Source: Clostridia bacterium
Lineage (GTDB): Bacteria; Bacillota; Clostridia; Oscillospirales; Acutalibacteraceae
Assembly (NCBI GenBank): GCA_017614275.1
Contig: JAGACE010000121.1
Location: 1 to 8,455, forward strand
Direction of reading: 5' to 3'
DNA: 8,455 nt
The notes beneath the pieces are model-generated. The model saw only the letters and a program-made list of their open reading frames with translations. It did not search any database and was not told where the DNA came from. The position numbers were made by a program, and so were the translations under genes. The stretch's first letter is position 1. Every line of letters starts with the position of its first letter. Below, piece after piece: positions 1 through 8,455 of this stretch.

Positions 1-672
1 CACGACCATGATGCAGTAGAACCAGACGGGCAGGAAGAAGTCCTGTTTGACCAGGAGCTTCTCAAAGACCACGAGGCACAGGAGCATGAACAGCAGGTTG
101 CAGATGACGCCGCCGACGGCGCCTTCCCAGGACTTCTTGGGGCTTAAGTGCGGGGTCATCTTGTGACGGCCGAACTTGACGCCGACGAAGTACGCGAAGA
201 CGTCGGTGAACAGCGCGGCGGCCACCGCGATCCACAGCAGCATCCGGCAGTCGTTTTTGGTAACGAATTCCGGGTATCGGAGATACATGTCGGAGATGAG
301 GCCGATGGTGGAAAACGCCGCCGGGATGACCAGAGACGCGTAGACGGTGACGGCCAGTTCCGGGAACGTGATGGTGGTCTTCGAGAAGTTCCCCACGGTC
401 AGCAGGACCAGCAGGATGACATACAGGATGACGAAGACCTCGAGCATCGGGACGTTGTGGATGTAGATGAGCGCTGCGGGCAGCAGGGCCGAAAAGACGA
501 TGGCCACGACCCGGAGGCCCAGGTTCTTGACCCCGGCGATCTTCGTGATCTCAAAGCAGGCTGCGGCGGAAAGGACCACACACAGCAGGTCGATGACCGG
601 AGTGAACATCAGGCACCAGGCGCCGATCAGGATGACGGCGAGGACGATGCCGGAAAGTACACGCGTACGCAT
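1..672 (-). CDS. cdsA: Phosphatidate cytidylyltransferase (CDP-diglyceride synthase), C-terminus cut by window edge
   Basis: Integral membrane enzyme that makes CDP-diacylglycerol from phosphatidic acid and CTP, the entry to phospholipid synthesis. The frame is open from an ATG at 672 to base 1 and gives 224 residues with no stop; family members are usually about 260-280, so the end lies outside the window. The visible part is strongly hydrophobic with several membrane segments (about residues 5-45, 53-72, 76-94, 105-125, 145-165, 184-204). The family's conserved stretch is present: D157 with [11 protein letters not shown], then [12 protein letters not shown] at 177-188. The C-terminal family signature would lie beyond the edge. 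The start is supported by AGAGAGG about 7 nt upstream. The gap to the uppS stop is only 15 nt, so the two are surely co-transcribed. Product identity is firm from the motif and the uppS neighbour. Confidence 0.95.
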   Translation of the reverse strand, partial: MRTRVLSGIVLAVILIGAWCLMFTPVIDLLCVVLSAAACFEITKIAGVKNLGLRVVAIVFSALLPAALIYIHNVPMLEVFVILYVILLVLLTVGNFSKTTITFPELAVTVYASLVIPAAFSTIGLISDMYLRYPEFVTKNDCRMLLWIAVAAALFTDVFAYFVGVKFGRHKMTPHLSPKKSWEGAVGGVICNLLFMLLCLVVFEKLLVKQDFFLPVWFYCIMVV

Positions 673-687
673 AAGAATACCTCTCTT

Positions 688-1431
688 TTAGTGATCTTGC
701 TCGGAGAGCCCGCCGAAGCGGCGGTCCCGTCTGGCGTAGTCCATGATGGCCCGGTCCAGATCGTCCGGGGTGAAGTCCGGCCAGGCGATGTCGTCGAACC
801 AGAACTCCGAATAGGCGGACTGCCACGTCAGGAAGTTGGAGAGCCGCAGTTCGCCGGATGGCCGAATGATGAGATCCGGGTCCGGGAGGCCCTTCGTATA
901 CATGTGGTCGGAGAGCATCTCTTCCGTGATGTCTTTCGGGGACAGTTTTCCTTTCTTCACCTCTTCGGCCAGTTCCTGCACCGCGTGGACGATCTCCTGC
1001 CGGCCGCCGTAGTTCAGGGCCATGTTGACGACCATGGCGTCCTTGTTGTTCATGGCGAGGCAGGCGCTCTTCGCCAGGAGCTGCAGGCTCATGGGCAGGC
1101 CGGACACATCGCCGATGACCCGCAGGTAGAACCCGCGCTTCTCGCGGTCGTACTTGGTCTCGTCGGCTTCGGTCAGGTACTCGTGGAAGATCTCCATGAG
1201 AGCTTTGATCTCATCCTTCGGCCGCTTCCAGTTCTCGGTGGAGAAGGCGTAGAAGGTCATGGCCTCCAGCCCGATGTCGTGGCCGTAGTCCATGATCTGC
1301 TTGAAGACTTTCGCCCCCTGGACATGGCCTTCCGTGCGCGGCAGACCGCGTTCGCGGGCCCACCGGCCGTTGCCGTCCATGATGATGCCGATGTGCTTCG
1401 GCATGAATTCTTTCGGAGGAAGATTGGACAT
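688..1431 (-). CDS. uppS: Isoprenyl transferase / undecaprenyl diphosphate synthase
   Basis: Cis-prenyltransferase that extends farnesyl diphosphate with isopentenyl diphosphate to undecaprenyl diphosphate, the lipid carrier for peptidoglycan and other wall polymers; cytosolic and membrane-associated. The protein is 247 residues, the normal family size. HIGIIMDGNGRWA at 13-25 carries the catalytic Asp19 and the pyrophosphate-binding residues. FSTENW is at 63-68, NYGGRQE at 140-146, and the C-terminal RPSGELRLSNF (190-200) is followed by QSAYSEFWF. The ATG at 1431 is preceded by GGGGAG about 8 nt away. A second ATG at codon 10 sits just before the conserved core but has no comparable upstream site. 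It lies between frr (89-nt gap with a hairpin) and cdsA (15-nt gap), the classic Firmicutes order. Confidence 0.98.
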   Translation of the reverse strand: MSNLPPKEFMPKHIGIIMDGNGRWARERGLPRTEGHVQGAKVFKQIMDYGHDIGLEAMTFYAFSTENWKRPKDEIKALMEIFHEYLTEADETKYDREKRGFYLRVIGDVSGLPMSLQLLAKSACLAMNNKDAMVVNMALNYGGRQEIVHAVQELAEEVKKGKLSPKDITEEMLSDHMYTKGLPDPDLIIRPSGELRLSNFLTWQSAYSEFWFDDIAWPDFTPDDLDRAIMDYARRDRRFGGLSEQDH

Positions 1432-1453
1432 GTAGACACTCCCCTAAAACGCA

Positions 1454-1499
1454 AGTAACGGCGCAGTTCGAGAGAACGTACCCCCCGTGCGCCATTACT
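1454..1499 (-). other. Hairpin in the frr-uppS intergenic region
   Basis: In the minus-strand transcript, AGTAATGGCGCA (1499-1488) pairs with TGCGCCGTTACT (1465-1454). This makes a 12-bp stem with one G-U wobble and no mismatch. The 22-nt loop holds a run of six G and a smaller GTTC-TCTC-GAAC hairpin (1477-1466). On the plus strand the same position would be a C/A mismatch, so the fold favours the transcribed strand. The foot of the stem is A/T-rich and is followed only by TGCGTTTT, so it is a poor intrinsic terminator. It ends about 22 nt before the uppS ATG, just upstream of the ribosome binding site. A role in mRNA processing, stability or uppS expression is inference. Confidence 0.5.
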
Positions 1500-1520
1500 C
1501 CACTTATTCCGTTGTGCTCG

Positions 1521-2072
1521 TTACACACTCATGACTTCTTTGGTCTTGTTCGCGGCGACCTCGTCGATCTCTTTGCAGAATTTGTCGGTCATCTTCTGCA
1601 GGGCCTCTTCTTCGTCCCGGAGATCGTCTTCGGTCAGCTCGCCGGCCTTCTTCTGCTTCTTCAGGGCGTCCATGGCATCCCGGCGGATGTTGCGGACCGC
1701 GATTTTGGCCTCTTCTCCGCGCTTGGAGATGCCCTTCGCCAGTTCCTTTCTGCGCTCTTCCGTGAGCTGCGGGAAGGTCAGGCGGATGACGTTGCCGTCG
1801 TTCATCGGGTTGATGCCGATGTCAGAGGCCTGGATGGCTTTCATGATGGGATCCAGCAGGGTCTTGTCCCAGGGCTGGATGACCAGGATGCGGGCTTCCG
1901 CCACGGAGACGGAGCCGACCTGAGCGACCGGGGTCGGGGTGCCGTAGTAATCGACCATGACCTTGTCCAGGACGTTCGGGTTGGCACGGCCGGCACGGAT
2001 CTCCGAATAATCGGTGATCAGGCGGTCCAGCGCTTTCTGCATTCTGCTTTCCGCAGTTCTTTCTTCTGCCAT
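1521..2072 (-). CDS. frr: Ribosome recycling factor
   Basis: Cytosolic factor that, with EF-G, splits the post-termination ribosome so it can start a new round of translation. The protein is 183 residues against about 185 in most bacteria. Domain I is a three-helix bundle formed by the two ends of the chain (about 1-29 and 105-183), and domain II lies between. Conserved blocks are RAGRANPNVLD (26-36), VDYYGTPTPVAQV (40-52), IQPWDK (65-70), NDGNVIRLTFPQLTEERR (91-108) and AVRNIRRDA (125-133). The ATG at 2072 has GGAGGG 7 nt upstream. It follows pyrH after 36 nt and leads to uppS after 89 nt, the standard order. Nothing is unusual in the protein itself. Confidence 0.98.
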   Translation of the reverse strand: MAEERTAESRMQKALDRLITDYSEIRAGRANPNVLDKVMVDYYGTPTPVAQVGSVSVAEARILVIQPWDKTLLDPIMKAIQASDIGINPMNDGNVIRLTFPQLTEERRKELAKGISKRGEEAKIAVRNIRRDAMDALKKQKKAGELTEDDLRDEEEALQKMTDKFCKEIDEVAANKTKEVMSV

Positions 2073-2108
2073 GATGGTTCCCTCCAGTATTTGAAGTGTT
2101 GAAAATCC

Positions 2109-2819
2109 TTATTTCGAGCGACAGAGCGTGCCGACGGTCTCTCCGCTGACGGCGCGGACGATGTTCTCGGGGTCTGTCAGGTTGAAGACGAGGATGTCGA
2201 TCCCGTTGTCCCGGCACAGGGAGGCCGCGGACGCGTCCATGACCTCCAGCCCTCTGCTGAGCAGGTCGGACTGGGTGAGCTCGTCGAACTTCACGGCGTC
2301 GGCGAACTTGTTGGGGTCCTTGTCGTACACGCCGTCGACGTTCGTGGCCTTGAAGATGACGTCCGCCTCGATCTGCGCGGCGCGGAGCGCGGCGGCAGAG
2401 TCGGTGGAGAAGAACGGGTTGCCGGTGCCGCCGCCGAAGATGGTGACGACGCCGTCCTTGAGGTCCGCACGGGCTTTGTCCGCGCTGAACAGTTCCGCGG
2501 CAGGTTCCATGCCGATGGCGGAATAGACTTTGGCGGGCACGCCTTTGGCGATGAGCGTGTCGGCTACGGCGATGGAGTTCATGACCGTGCCCAGCATGCC
2601 GATGGAATCGGCTCTGCAGCGGTCCATGGAGCCGCTGGAACGGCCTCTCCAGAAATTGCCGCCTCCGATGACGACGCCGACGGAGACGCCCATGTCGACG
2701 ACCTTCGCGATGGCGTCGCAGATGGACTCGATGACGTCAAAATCGAAGCCGTGGCCCTGCTCACCGGCGAGGACTTCCCCGCTCAGTTTCAGTAAGATCC
2801 TGCCGAATTTCGGTGTCAT
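2109..2819 (-). CDS. pyrH: UMP kinase (uridylate kinase)
   Basis: Amino-acid-kinase-fold enzyme that phosphorylates UMP to UDP with ATP, normally a hexamer regulated by GTP and UTP. From the ATG at 2819 it is 236 residues, a normal length. It shows KLSGE at 11-15, the glycine-rich IGGGNFWRGRSSG at 51-63, MDRCRADSIGMLGTVMN at 65-81 (the Gram-positive style of this block), GGGTGNPFFSTD at 129-140 and the nucleotide-binding KATNVDGVYDKDP at 157-169. The reading frame stays open to a GTG at 2855, but three facts favour 2819: AGGAAGG lies about 6 nt upstream of it, the family begins right before the KLSGE strand, and the predicted promoter puts transcription start near or after 2855. The usual upstream neighbour tsf is missing; the MoxR end of the composite gene lies there instead. 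Confidence 0.97.
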   Translation of the reverse strand: MTPKFGRILLKLSGEVLAGEQGHGFDFDVIESICDAIAKVVDMGVSVGVVIGGGNFWRGRSSGSMDRCRADSIGMLGTVMNSIAVADTLIAKGVPAKVYSAIGMEPAAELFSADKARADLKDGVVTIFGGGTGNPFFSTDSAAALRAAQIEADVIFKATNVDGVYDKDPNKFADAVKFDELTQSDLLSRGLEVMDASAASLCRDNGIDILVFNLTDPENIVRAVSGETVGTLCRSK

Positions 2820-2857
2820 AGCGGTACCTTCCTGTCTTCGTAAAGTTAACTGCACCT

Positions 2858-2887
2858 ATTATACTATAAAAGGGGGAGCAAGGTAAA
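2858..2887 (-). promoter_or_regulatory. Predicted sigma-A-type promoter for pyrH-frr-uppS-cdsA
   Basis: On the minus strand a perfect TATAAT (-10) lies at 2863-2858. An 18-nt spacer separates it from TTTACC (-35, 4 of 6 to consensus) at 2887-2882. The -35 begins two bases after the MoxR stop codon (2891-2889). No hairpin terminator separates the two genes, so read-through from the DUF58 unit into pyrH remains possible. Predicted transcription start is near 2851, giving a leader of about 30 nt before the pyrH ATG. Confidence 0.6.
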
Positions 2888-2888
2888 G

Positions 2889-5906
<3,018 letters not shown>

Positions 5907-5925
5907 GGTGTGGTCCTTTATTCGA

Positions 5926-7080
5926 TCAGATGTTCAGATTCATGGTGCCGACCGTTCGGATGTCGGCCGGAAGGCGGTCGATGGGCAGAGCCGGGTCGGC
6001 CTCGTCCAGGCCTTTCTTCCCGACCACCGCGATGTGCGTGCGGCAGAGGACCGCCAGTTCCTCGGTCAGAGGCGCCATGGCGTCGGTGGACAGGAACAGC
6101 AGGGTCGTGTCCTGTCCGATGCTGTCGCCGGAAGTCAGGAAGCGCGCCGCCGAGGAGTCCTCCTCCCCGTGGGGCGCCGAGCAGACCAGCCGGAAGACGG
6201 CCGCGTCCAGGTCCTCGTACGAGGACACGTTGAAGGAACAGTAGTCATCGGCGCCGCCGTCGAACCAGGCGAACGTGTGCATGACGCCGCAGTCCAGCAG
6301 GCCGCGGGAGAAGTTCGCCGCATAGTTGACGCAGGACTCCAGCGCATAGGGGTCCGCCTCGGCCAGTTCCACCAGCAGGACGACGGAGTAGTTGACGGGT
6401 TTGACGAAGCGGCGCACCATGAAGTCGTCCGACTTGGCGGACAGCTTCCAGTGGATCGCCCGGACTTCATCGCCGGGGGCGTACGGGCGGACGTCGAAGG
6501 TCTCGGAGACGTCCCGGCCCGGCTCCAGCATGGAGTACCGTTCCGAGTCGCCCTCGGTCTCCCGGACGTCGCTGACGTTGACCTCGGTCGGGATGCGGAT
6601 CGGCTCCACCAGCACCACCCGCTTCAGGCGGGTCTCGGCCGGGAAGCGCACCAGGCCGAAGAGGTCCCGGGTGGCCAGATGGTCCAGCACGATGTACAGC
6701 TGGCCGGTCTCCACGCTCTCCGCGAACACCTGCACCTCATCGGAGCCGCGGCCGCTGACGGGACAGCGGATCTTCTCCGTCAGGTCGGTCCCGGTCAGGA
6801 GGTTGTGGATGTTCAGTTCTCCGGTGGCCAGGGCGACCGGGAACACCGAGCTGTTGTGGAACACCGTCTTGATCTCGGCGGTGTCCCCCCGGCTGAGTCC
6901 CGCCGGAACGATCAGTTCTGCGGTCAGGCCGCCCCGGGCCAGCACGCCGAAGAGGATGGATACGGCCGGCAAAAAGAGGCCGGTCAGAAGCAGAAGAAGA
7001 GAGAAGACGTTGTTGACCGACAGCTCCAGCAGCAACAGCGCCAGCAGGGCCACTGCCAGCAAGATCCGGTTTCTGCGCAT
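5926..7080 (-). CDS. DUF58 domain membrane protein
   Basis: A 384-residue protein with two closely spaced membrane segments at the N-terminus (about 6-22 and 25-47). An extended beta-rich region follows, then the DUF58 signature: RPYAPGD at 198-204, then IHWKLSAK at 209-216 and VRRF at 222-225. DUF58 proteins are found next to MoxR ATPases and are assumed to be their partners or substrates; B. subtilis YeaD is an example. The segment after the signature resembles the VWA-like fold, but where a metal-binding DxSxS would be expected it reads LLVELAEAD, so metal binding is doubtful. The ATG at 7080 has a strong AGGAGGG about 6 nt upstream. The TGA stop is 19 nt before the composite transglutaminase-MoxR gene, so the two form one unit. 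The family call is firm; the exact function is unknown. Confidence 0.92.
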   Translation of the reverse strand: MRRNRILLAVALLALLLLELSVNNVFSLLLLLTGLFLPAVSILFGVLARGGLTAELIVPAGLSRGDTAEIKTVFHNSSVFPVALATGELNIHNLLTGTDLTEKIRCPVSGRGSDEVQVFAESVETGQLYIVLDHLATRDLFGLVRFPAETRLKRVVLVEPIRIPTEVNVSDVRETEGDSERYSMLEPGRDVSETFDVRPYAPGDEVRAIHWKLSAKSDDFMVRRFVKPVNYSVVLLVELAEADPYALESCVNYAANFSRGLLDCGVMHTFAWFDGGADDYCSFNVSSYEDLDAAVFRLVCSAPHGEEDSSAARFLTSGDSIGQDTTLLFLSTDAMAPLTEELAVLCRTHIAVVGKKGLDEADPALPIDRLPADIRTVGTMNLNI

Positions 7081-7096
7081 ACGCTTCCCTCCTCTT

Positions 7097-7110
7097 TTTT
7101 ATTAATAAAA
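7097..7110. promoter_or_regulatory. 14-bp perfect palindrome in the DUF58 leader
   Basis: TTTTATTAATAAAA is fully self-complementary. It lies between the predicted -10 box and the DUF58 ribosome binding site, in an otherwise GC-rich neighbourhood. It could be a repressor operator or simply an A/T-rich leader; no regulator gene is in the window. Confidence 0.25.
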
Positions 7111-7122
7111 TGGTTCCGTTTC

Positions 7123-7131
7123 AGTATAGCA
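7123..7131 (-). promoter_or_regulatory. Predicted extended -10 promoter for the DUF58 unit
   Basis: The minus strand reads TGCTATACT (7131-7123): a TGn extension joined to TATACT, 5 of 6 to the -10 consensus. No good -35 exists at the right distance because that space is taken by the terminator hairpin, which fits an extended -10 promoter. Predicted start is about 7116, with a leader of about 36 nt before the DUF58 ATG. Confidence 0.5.
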
Positions 7132-7138
7132 CAAAACG

Positions 7139-7181
7139 AACACCCGTACTCCCGGAAAAACGGGAGGACGGGTGTTTTTTT
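7139..7181. terminator. Bidirectional intrinsic terminator after copA
   Basis: A hairpin with an outer 9-bp arm (7139-7147 with 7168-7176), one mismatch, an inner 6-bp arm (7149-7154 with 7161-7166) and a 6-nt loop. Read on the minus strand it ends the copA transcript, but its U-tract is interrupted (TTCGTTTT). Read on the plus strand it is followed by an unbroken run of seven T (7175-7181), the stronger terminator of the two, though no plus-strand gene precedes it. It begins 17 nt after the copA stop. Confidence 0.8.
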
Positions 7182-7197
7182 CACAGGCTTGCGCCGG

Positions 7198-7404
7198 TCA
7201 TTCGCCCAGGTACGTGAACCCGGCCTCTTCGACCGCCTTTTTCAGTTTTTCTTCCTTGACGTCGCCCGACAGGGTCAGGACCACGGTGCCCGCGTCGTGG
7301 TCCGCGACGGCGGACTCCACTTTGCGGATCTTTTCCAGTTCCTTTTTGACGGACGCTTCGCAGTGCCGGCACATCATGCCGTCGACTTTGATGGTTTTTT
7401 CCAT
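7198..7404 (-). other. CopZ-like copper chaperone domain with internal start
   Basis: From the ATG at 7404 the last 68 codons would make a complete free heavy-metal-associated protein of the usual CopZ size. Its metal site is MCRHC, and it has the beta-alpha-beta-beta-alpha-beta length and pattern. AAGGAG (7416-7411) with a 6-nt spacer precedes the ATG. If translation starts here the cell gets a soluble Cu+ chaperone as well as the fused pump. Production of the free form is inference. Confidence 0.5.
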
Positions 7405-8455
7405 GGTGGTCTCCTTTTTCGCGATTCGCTTTTTATCGTGTTTCGTGCTGTGGACATCGAAGAGATTGAGCCGCAGCGCGTTCATACACACACAGAAGCT
7501 GGAGAGGCTCATGGCAGCGGCCGCCACCATGGGGCTCAGTTCCCAGCGCACGCCGAACAGGGCGTTGTAGAGCCCTGCCGCCAGCGGGATGCAGATGATG
7601 TTGTAAAAGAACGCCCAGAAGAGGTTCTCTTTGATGTTGATGAGAGTCTGGCGGGAGAGCCGGATGGCCGCGGGCACATCGCTGAGCTTCGACTGCATCA
7701 GCACCACGTCGGCGGCGTCGATGGCCACGTCGGTCCCGGCACCGATAGCGATGCCCGTGTCGGCGGCGGTGAGGGCCGGGGCGTCGTTGATGCCGTCGCC
7801 CACCATGGCCACTTTTCCATACTGCCGTTTCAGCTGCCCGATGACGTCCGCCTTTTCGCCGGGCAGGACGCCCGCGATGACGTCATCCACGCCGGCCTGA
7901 CGGCCGATGGCCGCCGCAGTCGTCTCGTTGTCTCCGGTCAGCATGCAGACCCGGATGCCCATCTCCCGCAGCTGGCGGACCGCCTCCGGGCTGTCCTCTT
8001 TCAGGACGTCGGCCACCGCGATGCACCCGAGGAGGCGGTCTCCCTTCGCGAAGAACAGCGGGGTCTTCCCCTCCTGCGCCAGGCGCTCCGAAGCGGCCTG
8101 CAGATCCTCCGGCAGATCCAGGACCGACGCCATATGGCTGCGGCTCGCGCCGAGGACGGTCTCCCCGTCCAGGGTCCCGGTCAGGCCGCTGCCGGGCAGG
8201 GCCGTGAAGGCCTCTATGTCAGCGCCCGCTGCGCCCTGTTCTCTGCCATAGGCCACAACGGCCCGGGCCAGCGGGTGTTCGCTCCTCTGTTCCAGTCCGC
8301 AGGCGACCGACAGCAGTTCCGCCGCGTCGGCTCCCGCCGCGGGAACGACATCCGTGACGACCGGTTCGCCCTTCGTGAGGGTCCCGGTCTTATCCAGCGC
8401 CACCGCGTTCACTTTCCCGGCGGTCTCCAGGCTCTCGGCGGTCTTGAACAGGATG
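7198..8455 (-). CDS. copA: Cu+-exporting P1B-type ATPase with C-terminal CopZ-like domain (N-terminus outside window)
   Basis: C-terminal 418 residues of a membrane copper pump that uses ATP to export Cu+. The frame is open to the right edge (ILFKTAESLETAGK before the core), so the N-terminal domains, first six membrane segments and CPC motif lie outside. Visible in order: DKTGT with the phosphorylated Asp (codon 8394-8392), the nucleotide-binding SEHPLARAV and PGSGLTG, MLTGDNET and VGDGINDAPAL. Membrane segments 7 and 8 follow with FFYN and MSLSS, the pattern typical of Cu+ pumps. After a Lys-rich linker of about 15 residues comes a 68-residue heavy-metal-associated domain with the metal-binding motif GMMCRHC. 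This domain has its own ribosome binding site and ATG (7404). C-terminal metal domains on clostridial CopA are known, so the fusion may be real. A terminator follows 17 nt after the stop. Confidence 0.95.
   Translation of the reverse strand, partial: ILFKTAESLETAGKVNAVALDKTGTLTKGEPVVTDVVPAAGADAAELLSVACGLEQRSEHPLARAVVAYGREQGAAGADIEAFTALPGSGLTGTLDGETVLGASRSHMASVLDLPEDLQAASERLAQEGKTPLFFAKGDRLLGCIAVADVLKEDSPEAVRQLREMGIRVCMLTGDNETTAAAIGRQAGVDDVIAGVLPGEKADVIGQLKRQYGKVAMVGDGINDAPALTAADTGIAIGAGTDVAIDAADVVLMQSKLSDVPAAIRLSRQTLINIKENLFWAFFYNIICIPLAAGLYNALFGVRWELSPMVAAAAMSLSSFCVCMNALRLNLFDVHSTKHDKKRIAKKETTMEKTIKVDGMMCRHCEASVKKELEKIRKVESAVADHDAGTVVLTLSGDVKEEKLKKAVEEAGFTYLGE
7402..7416 (-). promoter_or_regulatory. 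Internal Shine-Dalgarno and ATG at the CopA/CopZ junction
   Basis: On the minus strand AAGGAG (7416-7411), part of a longer AAAAAGGAG, is followed by ACCACC and ATG (7404-7402). Its quality and spacing equal those of the independent genes nearby, and it sits exactly at the boundary between linker and metal-binding domain. Confidence 0.6.

Noticed and set aside
148..1458. 436-codon plus-strand ORF over cdsA and uppS
   Set aside because: Asp/His/Val/Gly-rich translation typical of an antisense shadow; it overlaps two well-supported genes completely.
1454..1499. frr-uppS hairpin as an intrinsic terminator
   Set aside because: The stem foot is A/T-rich and only a weak TTTT follows at a distance; uppS and cdsA downstream would also lose expression.
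1211..1528. Minus-strand ORF overlapping the uppS start, with a GGAG-ATG pair in the frr-uppS gap
   Set aside because: Most of it is the out-of-frame translation of uppS, including His-rich and Arg-rich runs; the start pair falls inside the hairpin stem and looks accidental.
2820..2855. GTG start that would add 12 residues to UMP kinase
   Set aside because: No good ribosome binding site, the residues precede the conserved family start, and the predicted transcript begins near or after this codon.

Overview
This 8.5 kb window looks like the chromosome of a high-GC, low-G+C-lineage-type Firmicute, probably a clostridial or ruminococcal relative. That placement is inferred from the gene order pyrH-frr-uppS-cdsA, the Gram-positive form of UMP kinase, and strong AGGAGG-type ribosome binding sites. 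Every gene I can support lies on the minus strand, so the window is best read from right to left. The many long plus-strand ORFs are GC-driven shadows.

Region 1 (8455 to 7198): the C-terminal part of a Cu+-exporting P-type ATPase (CopA), running off the right edge. It is joined in frame to a C-terminal CopZ-like heavy-metal-associated domain, and that domain has its own Shine-Dalgarno and ATG inside the ORF. A bidirectional hairpin terminator (7139-7181) closes this unit.

Region 2 (7131 to 2889): a predicted extended -10 promoter drives a two-gene unit. First is a DUF58 membrane protein. Second is a 1005-residue ORF that joins a membrane-anchored transglutaminase-like protein to a MoxR-family AAA+ ATPase. 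This is the MoxR/DUF58/transglutaminase trio (compare B. subtilis yeaC-yeaD-yebA), but with MoxR last instead of first and fused to the transglutaminase-like protein. The transglutaminase-like domain has Asp where the catalytic Cys should be, so it is probably a pseudoenzyme. The DUF58 protein also seems to lack an obvious metal-binding (MIDAS) DxSxS motif.

Region 3 (2888 to 1): a predicted promoter directly behind the MoxR stop codon starts pyrH (UMP kinase), frr (ribosome recycling factor), uppS (undecaprenyl diphosphate synthase) and cdsA (CDP-diglyceride synthase, cut by the left edge). These supply UTP precursors, recycle ribosomes, and make the lipid carrier and phospholipid precursors for the envelope. 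A 12-bp hairpin sits in the 89-nt gap between frr and uppS. tsf, the usual neighbour upstream of pyrH, is absent.

The most notable signals are the two in-frame composite ORFs, each keeping a complete internal translation start at the domain junction, and the missing catalytic Cys of the transglutaminase-like protein. No RNA genes, insertion sequences or CRISPR arrays were seen, and no stretch over 300 bases lacks a gene.
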